6,823 nt of DNA from Acidobacteriota bacterium (lineage in GTDB: Bacteria > Acidobacteriota > Terriglobia > Bryobacterales > Bryobacteraceae). How positions within the stretch are numbered: position 1 is the first letter of the stretch; every line of letters begins with the position of its first letter. The notes beneath the pieces were generated by a model. It was not told where the DNA came from. It saw only the letters and a program-made list of their open reading frames with translations, and ran no database searches. The stretch is taken from NCBI GenBank assembly GCA_021788955.1, contig JAJYKC010000131.1:1-6823 (forward strand), in the 5' to 3' direction. Shown in pieces: positions 1-5,743 of this stretch. The position numbers and the translations under genes are program-made.

Positions 1-1363
1 GACGCGCCCCCCGAAGTGACACAAAACTTCGAACCAGAAGCGCCGCGCTAGCCAGCAGCACCACCGCCAGCGCGGTTTCCGTGATAATCAGCGCGGCACG
101 CGAGGATCTCTGCTGGAAACTCGTTGAGCCCCGCGCCGCCGTCTGCTTGAGCGACGTGTTAAGGTCGGTCCGCGCCGCGGCGAACGCGGGAAGAAGGCCG
201 AACAATATCCCCGTCGCGATCGACCCCGCCACCGTAAATCCTGCCACCGCCCCATCCAGCGGAACTCCGTGGAGAAACTCAGTCGAGCGAGGCAGTGGCC
301 CCGCATAGAGCGACACGGCGGCGCCAAGTGCAACCCGGCCAAGCCACAAACCGACGGCGCCGCCCACCACCGCGAGCACGAGGCTCTCGATCAACAACTG
401 AACGACCAGGCGCGTCTGGCTGGCCCCCATCGCCGCACGAATTGCGAACTCCTTCCGCCGGGCTACCGCTCGAGCCAACAGAAGGTTCGCGATGTTGGCG
501 CAGGCGATCAAAAGGACAAACGTTACGGCGCCAAGTAGAATGTATAGCGCCTCGCGCGAATCGCCGGTGATCTCCGACTGCAAGCTCATCAGCCGGACCC
601 CTTGCGTGTCGTGAACAAGGTCCGGATACTCTTCGTGCAAGGCCGAAAGAATCCCCGCCAGCTCACCATTGGCTGCGTCGATGCTGACTCCTGGTTTGAG
701 CCTCACCACCATGCGGATGTAGTTAACCGAGTTCGTCGACGACGGGTTCACGCGGAGCGGCATCCACGCATCCGCAGGCGGTTCCGGCAGCGGCGTCCGG
801 CTCAACACCCCAATCACCGTGTAAGGCTCGTCGTTCAGGTCGATTTTCCGGCCAATAATGTGTGGATCCGCTTGAAACCGCCGCGCCCAGAGCATCGCGC
901 CGAGAATCACAACGTTCGGCGCCCCCGGCCGATCCTCCTCCTCGGTAAACGTGCGGCCCAACGCAGCCGTCGCGCCGAAAAGCTCAAAATAGTCGCGCGA
1001 TACATACGCTGCATTTACGTGCACAGGCTCTCCCGCCCCGGTCAGATTCACGCCAGGGCCCGAGGCGCTGTAGGCAGCCGCCAATTCCAGCAGAGGCGAC
1101 CTCGTCCGGATGCCCGTAAACACCGGATCGGAAACCGACTTCACCGCCCGGGGACCAAACGTCGTCAGCACCCCGGCAAGGCGGTCCGGAGCTGGATACG
1201 GCAGCGGGCGGATCAAAATGGCGTTGACGAGCGAGAAAATGGCTGTATTTGCAGCGATGGCTACGACAAGCGTCAGCAGCGCCGCCGCCGTAAATGCGGG
1301 CGATTTGTACAAAAGACGGACCGCATGCCGGAGATCGGCGGCCCATTGTGCCATGTCCTTCAT
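1..1363 (-). CDS. ADOP-family MacB-like ABC transporter permease (3' end outside window)
   Basis: Reading the minus strand from ATG at 1363 gives 454 residues with no stop before the window edge. The start MKDMAQWAADLRHAVRLLYK and the first membrane segment (about 24-50, with ANTAIFSLVNAILIRPLPYP) are typical of the acidobacterial duplicated orphan permeases. Residues about 55-260 form the extracytoplasmic MacB core. A second membrane helix (about 273-297) is followed by the charged loop ARRKEFAIRAAMGAS seen in FtsX-type permeases. Further helices lie near 317-340 and 366-392, and another near 424-446 begins the second half. Complete family members are about 800 residues, so roughly half is present. 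The family has two permease repeats in one chain and usually no adjacent ATPase; none is visible here. Substrate unknown; efflux or envelope roles are guesses. The signature reads AIAANTAIF where GIGANTAIF is usual. Met4 (1354) is an alternative start; neither Met has a well-spaced Shine-Dalgarno. Confidence 0.9.
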   Translation of the reverse strand, partial: MKDMAQWAADLRHAVRLLYKSPAFTAAALLTLVVAIAANTAIFSLVNAILIRPLPYPAPDRLAGVLTTFGPRAVKSVSDPVFTGIRTRSPLLELAAAYSASGPGVNLTGAGEPVHVNAAYVSRDYFELFGATAALGRTFTEEEDRPGAPNVVILGAMLWARRFQADPHIIGRKIDLNDEPYTVIGVLSRTPLPEPPADAWMPLRVNPSSTNSVNYIRMVVRLKPGVSIDAANGELAGILSALHEEYPDLVHDTQGVRLMSLQSEITGDSREALYILLGAVTFVLLIACANIANLLLARAVARRKEFAIRAAMGASQTRLVVQLLIESLVLAVVGGAVGLWLGRVALGAAVSLYAGPLPRSTEFLHGVPLDGAVAGFTVAGSIATGILFGLLPAFAAARTDLNTSLKQTAARGSTSFQQRSSRAALIITETALAVVLLASAALLVRSFVSLRGAR

Positions 1364-1418
1364 AGTAAAACTTGCCCGGCACTTATGAAAGGTGGTTCTT
1401 TGGCGAAAATGACCACGG

Positions 1419-1432
1419 GCGTGGGCGCACGC
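1419..1432 (-). terminator. small GC hairpin between cca and the permease gene
   Basis: A perfect 5-bp stem GCGTG/CACGC with a 4-base loop lies 41 bases beyond the cca stop. No T-run follows directly on the minus strand; the first T-rich stretch starts about 8 bases later. It may be a weak terminator or attenuator before the permease gene, or chance in GC-rich DNA. The rest of the 110-base gap shows no convincing promoter. Confidence 0.25.
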
Positions 1433-1473
1433 AAGGCAGGCTCCGGATTCATCGGCTTATTTCGCGAGCAGGA

Positions 1474-2787
1474 TCAGCGTCGGGCCGGTGCTGCCGGCGA
1501 AGGCAGTGGCGCGGCAGCCGTTTCAACCGGAGGGGCCGGCTCGGCTTTCTTGGGGCGCGCATCCAAATGTGTGAGGATGAGATGCTCCCGAACACGCTCG
1601 CCCTTAGCCGTTCCAGGTTCCGCCCCGGCGGCGAGCACGTCCCGTTCCGTGATCTCGTGCGCAGTGGGCAGATACTTTTGCAGGTAATGCTTGATGCGGT
1701 CCTGTACCAGGCGTTCGCTCGATTTAAGCAACAAAAACAGCAATTGATCGCCCGGGGATTTCGAAGCCACGGCCCAGACGCGGGATGGTTTGTTCAGCTT
1801 GGCCGACTTCAATTCTTTCTCCAGCGCCTTGGCGCGCGTCTCCAGCGCCTGCCACCCGGTCACAACCGCCTTCGGAATTTCAAGATCCTTCACCAGCGCA
1901 GTCCGCTCCTTCGGGCTGAACTTCTCCGTAAGCAGGTTAAAGAACAGCGGCGTCGGCTCGAAAGAAAATGGCACGCCGAACACAATCAGTTGTCGTACTC
2001 GATGCAGTTTCTCAAACGACGAAAGGTTGACATTACCGCCGGCCAGTGCCGGAGAGAACAACCCGAGCAGATTCTCCTGCTGAAGCACCTGGAGCACCTG
2101 GCCGGGATCGGGCTCTTGTGCGATGCGCTGCAGTTCGTCGCGCAGAAGCGCTGGGGGGATCCGCGTCTCCAGTTGCGCCTCCCGGACGTTCTGGTACTGC
2201 ATCCGTGTCCGCTCTTCAATCGCAAACCCCAGCCGTACCTGCAGCCGGAACATCCGGAGAATCCGCGAAGGATCGTCGTAGAGCGTGTAGTTGCTCACGG
2301 CACGCAACTCCTTGCGCTCGAGGTCTCCAGCCCCGTTCGTTGGATCGATCAGCAGGCCGCGGGAGGCGCGCGACAATGACAGCGCTATTGCGTTCACCGT
2401 AAAATCGCGGCCGCGCAGATCCTCATGAATCGTAGCGGCTTGTACCTGTGGTTTCGCTCCCGGCTTGGTGTACTTCTCCGTCCGCGCCATCGCCAGGCTT
2501 GTGCGGACACCGCCGGGAAACTCGATCCAAATGATCTTGCGGTGATCGTCGGAAGCGAGGATCTTGCATCCAGCCTTGGCCTCGAGAGTCCGCGCCAGCT
2601 TCGCGGGCTGGGCTTCCACCGTAAAGTCAATCTCATGCAGTGGAAAGCCGCCGAGCATGTCGCGGAGCGCGCCTCCCGTGAGGTACAGATTCACGTTGGC
2701 GTTCTGCGTCACCGCTTGAATCTCTTCCACCATCCGGCTCTGCTCGGAGCTCAGATGGTTGTCCAGCATGAACATGTAATCGCTCAT
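1474..2787 (-). CDS. cca: CCA-adding tRNA nucleotidyltransferase / poly(A) polymerase family (class II)
   Basis: A 437-residue cytoplasmic enzyme expected to add or repair the 3' CCA end of tRNAs using CTP and ATP. Motifs in order: the nucleotidyltransferase loop LTGGALRDMLGG (36-47); the metal-binding pair in HEIDFTVE (E52, D54); LRGRDFTVNAIAL (124-136), the RRDFTxNA motif; IDPTNGAGDLERKELRAV (147-164); and DDPSRILRMFRL (171-182), matching EDxxR, the base-selecting motif. RIPPALLRDELQRI follows in the helical neck. The C-terminus is a low-complexity Pro/Ala tail. The first catalytic carboxylate is Glu (codon GAG) where the family normally has Asp. An ATG at 2832 would add 15 residues. I prefer 2787 because AAGGAG (2797-2802) lies 9 bases before it and MSDYMFMLD resembles the N-terminus I recall for acidobacterial homologues. 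A dedicated CC-adding, A-adding or poly(A) enzyme cannot be excluded. Confidence 0.9.
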   Translation of the reverse strand: MSDYMFMLDNHLSSEQSRMVEEIQAVTQNANVNLYLTGGALRDMLGGFPLHEIDFTVEAQPAKLARTLEAKAGCKILASDDHRKIIWIEFPGGVRTSLAMARTEKYTKPGAKPQVQAATIHEDLRGRDFTVNAIALSLSRASRGLLIDPTNGAGDLERKELRAVSNYTLYDDPSRILRMFRLQVRLGFAIEERTRMQYQNVREAQLETRIPPALLRDELQRIAQEPDPGQVLQVLQQENLLGLFSPALAGGNVNLSSFEKLHRVRQLIVFGVPFSFEPTPLFFNLLTEKFSPKERTALVKDLEIPKAVVTGWQALETRAKALEKELKSAKLNKPSRVWAVASKSPGDQLLFLLLKSSERLVQDRIKHYLQKYLPTAHEITERDVLAAGAEPGTAKGERVREHLILTHLDARPKKAEPAPPVETAAAPLPSPAAPARR

Positions 2788-2928
2788 CGCAAGCGTCTCC
2801 TTGGACGGACGCGGCACAGCGCCGGGGGGCATGGACTGGTTGTCATATGGCCGGCCGATCGGCTGCGCCGGCGGAGGATGGTTGCTTGGACCGCTCTTAG
2901 GATCATCGAAGACGGGAATCGCATCGTG
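2788..2928 (-). other. xerD-cca intergenic stretch, open in the shared frame
   Basis: These 141 bases separate the xerD TAG from the preferred cca ATG. The two genes are in the same frame and there is no stop between them. Read through, the region would encode a proline-rich, disordered-looking peptide. No terminator hairpin with a T-run is visible, which is compatible with one transcript for xerD and cca. Confidence 0.5.
2797..2802 (-). promoter_or_regulatory. Shine-Dalgarno deciding the cca start
   Basis: AAGGAG on the minus strand is 9 bases upstream of ATG 2787. It lies inside the reading frame that would be used from the alternative ATG 2832, which supports the shorter protein. Confidence 0.6.
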
Positions 2929-3834
2929 CTAAGCCCTCGGGTGATGCTGATCCACCGTCTGGCGGAGGCGGGAACGGAGGACGTGAGTATAAATCTGCGT
3001 TGTCGCGATGTCGCTGTGACCGAGCATCGTTTGGACCCCGCGCAGCCCCGCGCCGCCTTCAAGTAGATGGGTCGCGAAGCTGTGACGCAGGACGTGCGGA
3101 GTCAGATCGTGGAAAATTCCGGCCTTTTTGCCCAAACTCACAAGCAGTTTCCAAAATGCCTGCCTTGTTAGAGGGCCACCGCGGGCCGTGACGAACAAAT
3201 AAGGACTCATGCGCCCTTTGAGCAGCGCCGGCCGCGCCGTGCGGCCATACTCCTCCACCGCCTGAAGCGCGGATCGTCCAACCGGAACTAACCTCTGCTT
3301 GTTGCCCTTTCCCACTACGCTAAGCACTCCGAGTCTGGCGTCCAGGTTCGCAGTGCGCACATGGCAAAGCTCCGACACACGAAGCCCTGTGGCGTAAAGC
3401 AGCTCAAGCATTGCCCGGTCTCGGACACCGGAAGGTTTCGAGGTATCCGGAGCAGCGAGCAGCGCCTCCACCTGCCCTCTGTTGAGGAATCTTGGAAGCG
3501 GCTGGCCGATTTTTGGCAGCGTCAGCGTCGCCGCCGGATCCGAGCCAAGATGCCCCTCCTCGACCAGAAACGACGAAAACGTACGAAGGGTCGTGATATG
3601 GCGCGCAATCGACCGCGCCGCAAGCCCTTCGCGGTATAGCGAATTCACATACCCGGCCAGGGTCGTGGCGGAAAAGTCCGCGTCGGCACGGCCCTCTGAT
3701 TTCTCAAGAAACTTAGTAAACCTTTTGAGATCAGTGCGATATGAGGAGATTGTGTTCGCCGACAGCCCCTTTTCCACGCGGCAGAAATCGAGAAACGACC
3801 GAAGCCGGGCGGATTCGCTTGCCGCAGTCCGCAT
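2929..3834 (-). CDS. xerD: Tyrosine site-specific recombinase, XerC/XerD type
   Basis: A 301-residue recombinase, the normal length for XerC and XerD, which resolve chromosome dimers at dif near the division septum. The N-terminal SAM-like DNA-binding domain spans about 8-92 (ending LRTFSSFLVEEG). The catalytic domain has the full set: R152 in ATGLRVSEL, K176 in GKGNKQR, H247 and R250 in HVLRHSFATHLLEGG, H273 in LGHSDIATTQIYTH, and nucleophile Y282. The frame stays open upstream to 4116, but homology begins at ATG 3834. The sequence before that Met is not Xer-like and covers the intergenic region and part of the divergent gene. XerC versus XerD cannot be settled here; I lean to XerD from LRHSFATHLLEGGAGLR. 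It lies upstream of cca on the same strand with a 141-base gap, so cotranscription is possible. No integrase neighbours or phage genes point to a mobile element. Confidence 0.93.
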   Translation of the reverse strand: MRTAASESARLRSFLDFCRVEKGLSANTISSYRTDLKRFTKFLEKSEGRADADFSATTLAGYVNSLYREGLAARSIARHITTLRTFSSFLVEEGHLGSDPAATLTLPKIGQPLPRFLNRGQVEALLAAPDTSKPSGVRDRAMLELLYATGLRVSELCHVRTANLDARLGVLSVVGKGNKQRLVPVGRSALQAVEEYGRTARPALLKGRMSPYLFVTARGGPLTRQAFWKLLVSLGKKAGIFHDLTPHVLRHSFATHLLEGGAGLRGVQTMLGHSDIATTQIYTHVLRSRLRQTVDQHHPRA

Positions 3835-3841
3835 TGAGCCA

Positions 3842-3870
3842 ATGATACAATATCGGCGAAATTGTTTGAA
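3842..3870 (-). promoter_or_regulatory. Candidate xerD promoter, predicting a leaderless mRNA
   Basis: On the minus strand, TTCAAA (3865-3870; 4 of 6 to TTGACA) and TATCAT (3842-3847; 5 of 6 to TATAAT) are separated by 17 bases. The -10 ends 7 bases before the xerD ATG, so transcription would begin at or next to the start codon. No Shine-Dalgarno precedes this ATG, which fits leaderless translation. Based on consensus matching only. Confidence 0.45.
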
Positions 3871-3974
3871 AGAACCGCGGAGCGGCCAGAGGGGATTTTC
3901 ATGCTTTTCCCTCTCTCCACGGCCGGGCGCCACAGTGTCGGCGGCCGCCCGAGGCCAGGCCGGGACTCTTCGGA

Positions 3975-3979
3975 GGAGG
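3975..3979 (+). promoter_or_regulatory. Shine-Dalgarno setting a GTG start
   Basis: A strong GGAGGAGG run occupies 3972-3979, ending 6 bases before GTG 3986. It decides the start of the downstream 164-residue protein, whose frame is open much further upstream across xerD. Confidence 0.75.
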
Positions 3980-3985
3980 TTCATC

Positions 3986-4480
3986 GTGGCGGGGTCGACG
4001 AGCAAGCGTGTGCTGGTCGCTCGATTTGACCGCGCCGCCGTAAAGGGCTTCATCAACCCCAAGACATGGCTTGGCAAGGACGGAATCGAGGTCCTCACGC
4101 CAGAGGGGTCCCTCACCCGGGTGCCTTATCCCGAGGTGCGCTACGTCTGCTTCGTCCGGGACTTCGACCAACCGGAGCCTCGCCGCGAAATGCGCGTCTT
4201 CCTTGCCCGGCCGAAGATGAGCGGGCTCTGGGTCCGCCTCCGCCTGCGCGACGGCGAGTCCCTGGAAGGCGTCATGACCAATGACCCCCTCGGTTGGGAA
4301 CCCGAAGGCTTTTCCCTCGTTCCGCCCGACCCCAACTACCAGAATCAGCGCCTCTTCGTCCCCCGCGCCGCCATCTCCGAAATGCACGTCCTCGGCGTTA
4401 TCGGCGGAGCCGCCCGAAAGCGCTCAAGGAAGCCCGAGCCCGGCGGCCAACTGGAAATGTTCAACGACCAAACCGTCTGA
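3986..4480 (+). CDS. Conserved acidobacterial-type protein of unknown function (DUF6982-like), two-repeat
   Basis: A 164-residue soluble protein with no signal peptide or membrane segment. Conserved-looking blocks are VLVARFDRAAVKGFINPKT (9-27), VPYPEVRYVCFVRDF (46-60), SGLWVRLRLRDGESLEG (79-95), NDPLGWEPEGFSLVPPDPN (99-117) and QRLFVPRAAISEMHVLGV (121-138). I recall similar proteins in Acidobacteriota under DUF6982, but that label is from memory. The chain reads as two similar units: charged strand, Gly turn, EGxxL-type strand, VP, then a strand ending in V. The units begin near 8 and 83, suggesting duplicated small beta-barrels. A basic linker (RKRSRK, 144-149) leads to QLEMF (155-159) near the C-terminus, similar to beta-clamp-binding pentapeptides. 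The start is GTG with a strong ribosome binding site. It is divergent from xerD and convergent with soxR. Function unknown. Confidence 0.85.
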   Translation: MAGSTSKRVLVARFDRAAVKGFINPKTWLGKDGIEVLTPEGSLTRVPYPEVRYVCFVRDFDQPEPRREMRVFLARPKMSGLWVRLRLRDGESLEGVMTNDPLGWEPEGFSLVPPDPNYQNQRLFVPRAAISEMHVLGVIGGAARKRSRKPEPGGQLEMFNDQTV

Positions 4481-4490
4481 TGCCCGCGCT

Positions 4491-4937
4491 TCAGCCCGCC
4501 GGATCCCCGAGGATAAACCGCGCTCCCGGACCCCGCCGTGCAGCCCGGTCCGCCGGGTTCGCGAATTGGCAGGCATCGAGCGAAAGGCACCCGCACCCAA
4601 TGCACCCGGCAAGACGGTCGCGCAGCCGCTCAAGCTCGGCAATGCGCTGGTTGATGCTCTGGGTCCACGAGATCGAAAGCTGAGCCCAGTCGGCTCGCTC
4701 GGGAACACGGTTCTGCGGAAGCTTGGCCAATTCCGCCGCGATCTCCTCAAGCGACATCCCCATCCGTTGGGCGAAGACGACAAAAGCAACGCGGCGGAGA
4801 ACCGCCCGGGGATAGCGGCGATGCCCGGAAGCAGTCCGGGTCGAGCTGATCAGTCCCTTCTCTTCGTAGAAACGTAGCGCCGACGTCGTAACACCGCTGC
4901 GTCGAGCCACCGCGCTGATCGTCAACAACTCAGCCAT
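4491..4937 (-). CDS. soxR: SoxR, redox-sensing MerR-family transcriptional activator
   Basis: A 148-residue cytoplasmic DNA-binding dimer. The N-terminal winged helix-turn-helix (about 4-72) contains LTISAVARRSGVTTSALRFY, EEKGLI, HRRYPRAVLRRVAFV and AQRMGMSLEEIA. A dimerisation helix (about 84-110) follows. The [2Fe-2S] ligands are C112, C115, C117 and C123 (CX2CXCX5C), followed by NPADRAARRGPGARFI, the C-terminal block specific to SoxR. Oxidation of the cluster in SoxR untwists target promoters. In most non-enteric bacteria the inducers are redox-cycling metabolites such as quinones and phenazines, and SoxR directly controls a few enzyme genes with no SoxS. Here the divergent neighbours are an ABM-type monooxygenase and a flavin reductase, matching that non-enteric pattern. 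The TRTASGHRRY stretch has His where Asn-Gln is common. The ATG has no clear Shine-Dalgarno. The SoxR box upstream overlaps its own candidate -35, suggesting autoregulation. Confidence 0.96.
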   Translation of the reverse strand: MAELLTISAVARRSGVTTSALRFYEEKGLISSTRTASGHRRYPRAVLRRVAFVVFAQRMGMSLEEIAAELAKLPQNRVPERADWAQLSISWTQSINQRIAELERLRDRLAGCIGCGCLSLDACQFANPADRAARRGPGARFILGDPAG

Positions 4938-4944
4938 GGCTCAA

Positions 4945-4973
4945 AAAATATCACGCTGGGCTCTTGACTTCAA
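4945..4973 (-). promoter_or_regulatory. Candidate soxR promoter, overlapping the SoxR box
   Basis: On the minus strand, TTGAAG (4968-4973; 4 of 6) and TATTTT (4945-4950; 4 of 6) are 17 bases apart. The -10 ends 7 bases before the soxR ATG, predicting a leaderless or nearly leaderless mRNA. The -35 lies within the left arm of the SoxR dyad, so bound SoxR would cover it. Matches are modest. Confidence 0.4.
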
Positions 4974-4994
4974 GTTCACTTGAACTTTTAGTAT
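4964..4994 (+). promoter_or_regulatory. SoxR-activated promoter with 19-base spacer
   Basis: TTGACT (4964-4969; 5 of 6 to TTGACA) and TAGTAT (4989-4994; 4 of 6 to TATAAT) are separated by 19 bases. This overlong spacer is characteristic of promoters activated by MerR-family proteins, which distort the DNA to realign the two elements. The SoxR dyad sits within the spacer. The predicted transcript start, near 5001, leaves a leader of about 35 bases before the ABM gene. Confidence 0.85.
4969..4984. promoter_or_regulatory. SoxR box (operator)
   Basis: TTCAAGTTCACTTGAA is a dyad with perfect 7-base arms (TTCAAGT/ACTTGAA) around a 2-base centre. Its core closely matches the SoxR site known from soxS promoters, CCTCAAGTTAACTTGAGG, over TCAAGTT and ACTTGA. 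It lies between divergent soxR and the ABM-flavin reductase operon and can serve both. Confidence 0.9.
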
Positions 4995-5005
4995 GGAACT
5001 GTTCC
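4995..5005. repeat. Short palindrome at the predicted transcript start
   Basis: GGAACTGTTCC is a perfect 5-1-5 inverted repeat directly downstream of the -10 box. The predicted start site falls near its centre. It could be a second operator, a weak RNA stem, or chance. Confidence 0.4.
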
Positions 5006-5035
5006 GGTCCAAATCGGATCAACAGGAGACGCAAA

Positions 5036-5743
5036 ATGAATTCCGCCACAACACGGCAATGGCCGGTGATCGCCCGCCCCGGCGTCGGGCTCGTCTTGGT
5101 GAGCGAGGCGAACGTCGGCACCGTGCAAAGGCAACACGCTTTCGCGGAAGCGTTCCGTTCCTCTTGGGAAGGTGAAGAATGGCCGCGCGGATTGACCTCC
5201 GTCACGCTTTTCGCTGCCACAGACGGGTACACCGTCCTGACCTACGCGCAGTGGGAGGACGAAGACTCCTATCGCGTCTTCGCCCGCCACATACTGCCGG
5301 GCCGGCGAGAAAGGATCGCCGCTGCCGTCCCAGGTGTCCAGCCCACTCCTGCCATCGCGTACCGCCTATACCGCGAACGCCATTGGGAGAACGGGCCCGA
5401 GCCGGAATGCCTCGTGGTCGTGAAAGTAGAGTTCGACTCGCCGGATGCGGACCGGCAAACCCGCTGGGTTAACGCCGTATTCGGCGCCCTGGAAGGCGAG
5501 CCGGAGCTGCCCGCTGGCGGCCTGTCGGGCTACTTCCACCTCAGTCGAGACGGCAAACACGTGCTGAACTACGCGGAATGGACCAGCGAACAGGCGCACC
5601 GCCAGGCGATCGAATCCTCCGGCCAGGGCACGATCGGCAAAGGAGAGCGCTGGCTCGCCGTTCGGAACTTTCCTGGAGTGGTCGCGAGCGGATTCCAGCG
5701 ATACCGCCTCCTCGCCAGCCATTCGAAGGAGGAACGGGCATGA
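5036..5743 (+). CDS. Tandem ABM-domain (antibiotic biosynthesis monooxygenase-like) protein
   Basis: A 235-residue cytoplasmic protein with two ABM-like ferredoxin-fold units. Unit 1 (about 10-112) has PGVGLVLVSEANVG, a W/E/E/W-rich turn, GLTSVTLFAATDGYTVLTYAQWEDEDSYRVF and a VPG...YRLYRE end. Unit 2 (about 123-228) repeats the layout: LVVVKVEFD, GLSGYFHLSRDGKHVLNYAEW (163-182) and NFPGV...YRLLAS. Related proteins in actinobacteria are annotated as antibiotic biosynthesis monooxygenases; as I recall, one belongs to the Streptomyces coelicolor SoxR regulon. Such enzymes can oxidise aromatic polyketides or quinols without a prosthetic group, but catalysis is not proven for this subgroup. The frame is open back to 4964; ATG 5036 is chosen because AGGAG (5024-5028) lies 7 bases before it and the SoxR promoter lies upstream. 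It is the first gene of a SoxR-controlled pair and its stop overlaps the next start (ATGA). Confidence 0.85.
   Translation: MNSATTRQWPVIARPGVGLVLVSEANVGTVQRQHAFAEAFRSSWEGEEWPRGLTSVTLFAATDGYTVLTYAQWEDEDSYRVFARHILPGRRERIAAAVPGVQPTPAIAYRLYRERHWENGPEPECLVVVKVEFDSPDADRQTRWVNAVFGALEGEPELPAGGLSGYFHLSRDGKHVLNYAEWTSEQAHRQAIESSGQGTIGKGERWLAVRNFPGVVASGFQRYRLLASHSKEERA
5726..5732 (+). promoter_or_regulatory. Shine-Dalgarno of the flavin reductase gene, inside the ABM gene
   Basis: AAGGAGG lies 7 bases before ATG 5740, within the last codons of the ABM gene. With the ATGA stop/start overlap at 5740-5743 it supports translational coupling and fixes the start; the frame is open further upstream. Confidence 0.8.

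Noticed and set aside
984..1382. 132-codon minus-strand open frame near the permease start
   Set aside because: Out of frame with the permease and lacking its membrane segments; the correct frame begins at ATG 1363.
602..1687. 361-codon plus-strand open frame
   Set aside because: It lies opposite the ADOP permease and is very rich in Arg and His with no recognisable domain. The minus-strand permease reads perfectly through the same DNA.
1372..2379. 335-codon plus-strand open frame
   Set aside because: Antisense to the tRNA nucleotidyltransferase, with Gln/Arg-rich composition and no motifs; a GC-rich shadow.
2929..3834. Integrase of a mobile element
   Set aside because: Length and motifs fit housekeeping XerC/XerD. 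There is no adjacent tRNA gene, att repeat, phage gene or composition shift.
3901..4029. 42-codon upstream reading frame overlapping the GTG start
   Set aside because: It has a GAGGGG-like site and an ATG, but the peptide looks random and the GTG gene has a better ribosome binding site. A regulatory uORF cannot be excluded but is unsupported.
3835..4116. N-terminal extension of the Xer recombinase to 395 residues
   Set aside because: The extra 94 residues do not look like Xer, would cover the intergenic region and part of the divergent gene, and the family starts at ATG 3834.
3899..4387. 162-codon minus-strand open frame
   Set aside because: Mirror of the two-repeat protein gene, which has the strong ribosome binding site and plausible strands; no motif in the mirror frame.
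4964..5035. Upstream extension of the ABM protein
   Set aside because: This stretch is the SoxR promoter and leader. ATG 5036 has a well-spaced AGGAG.
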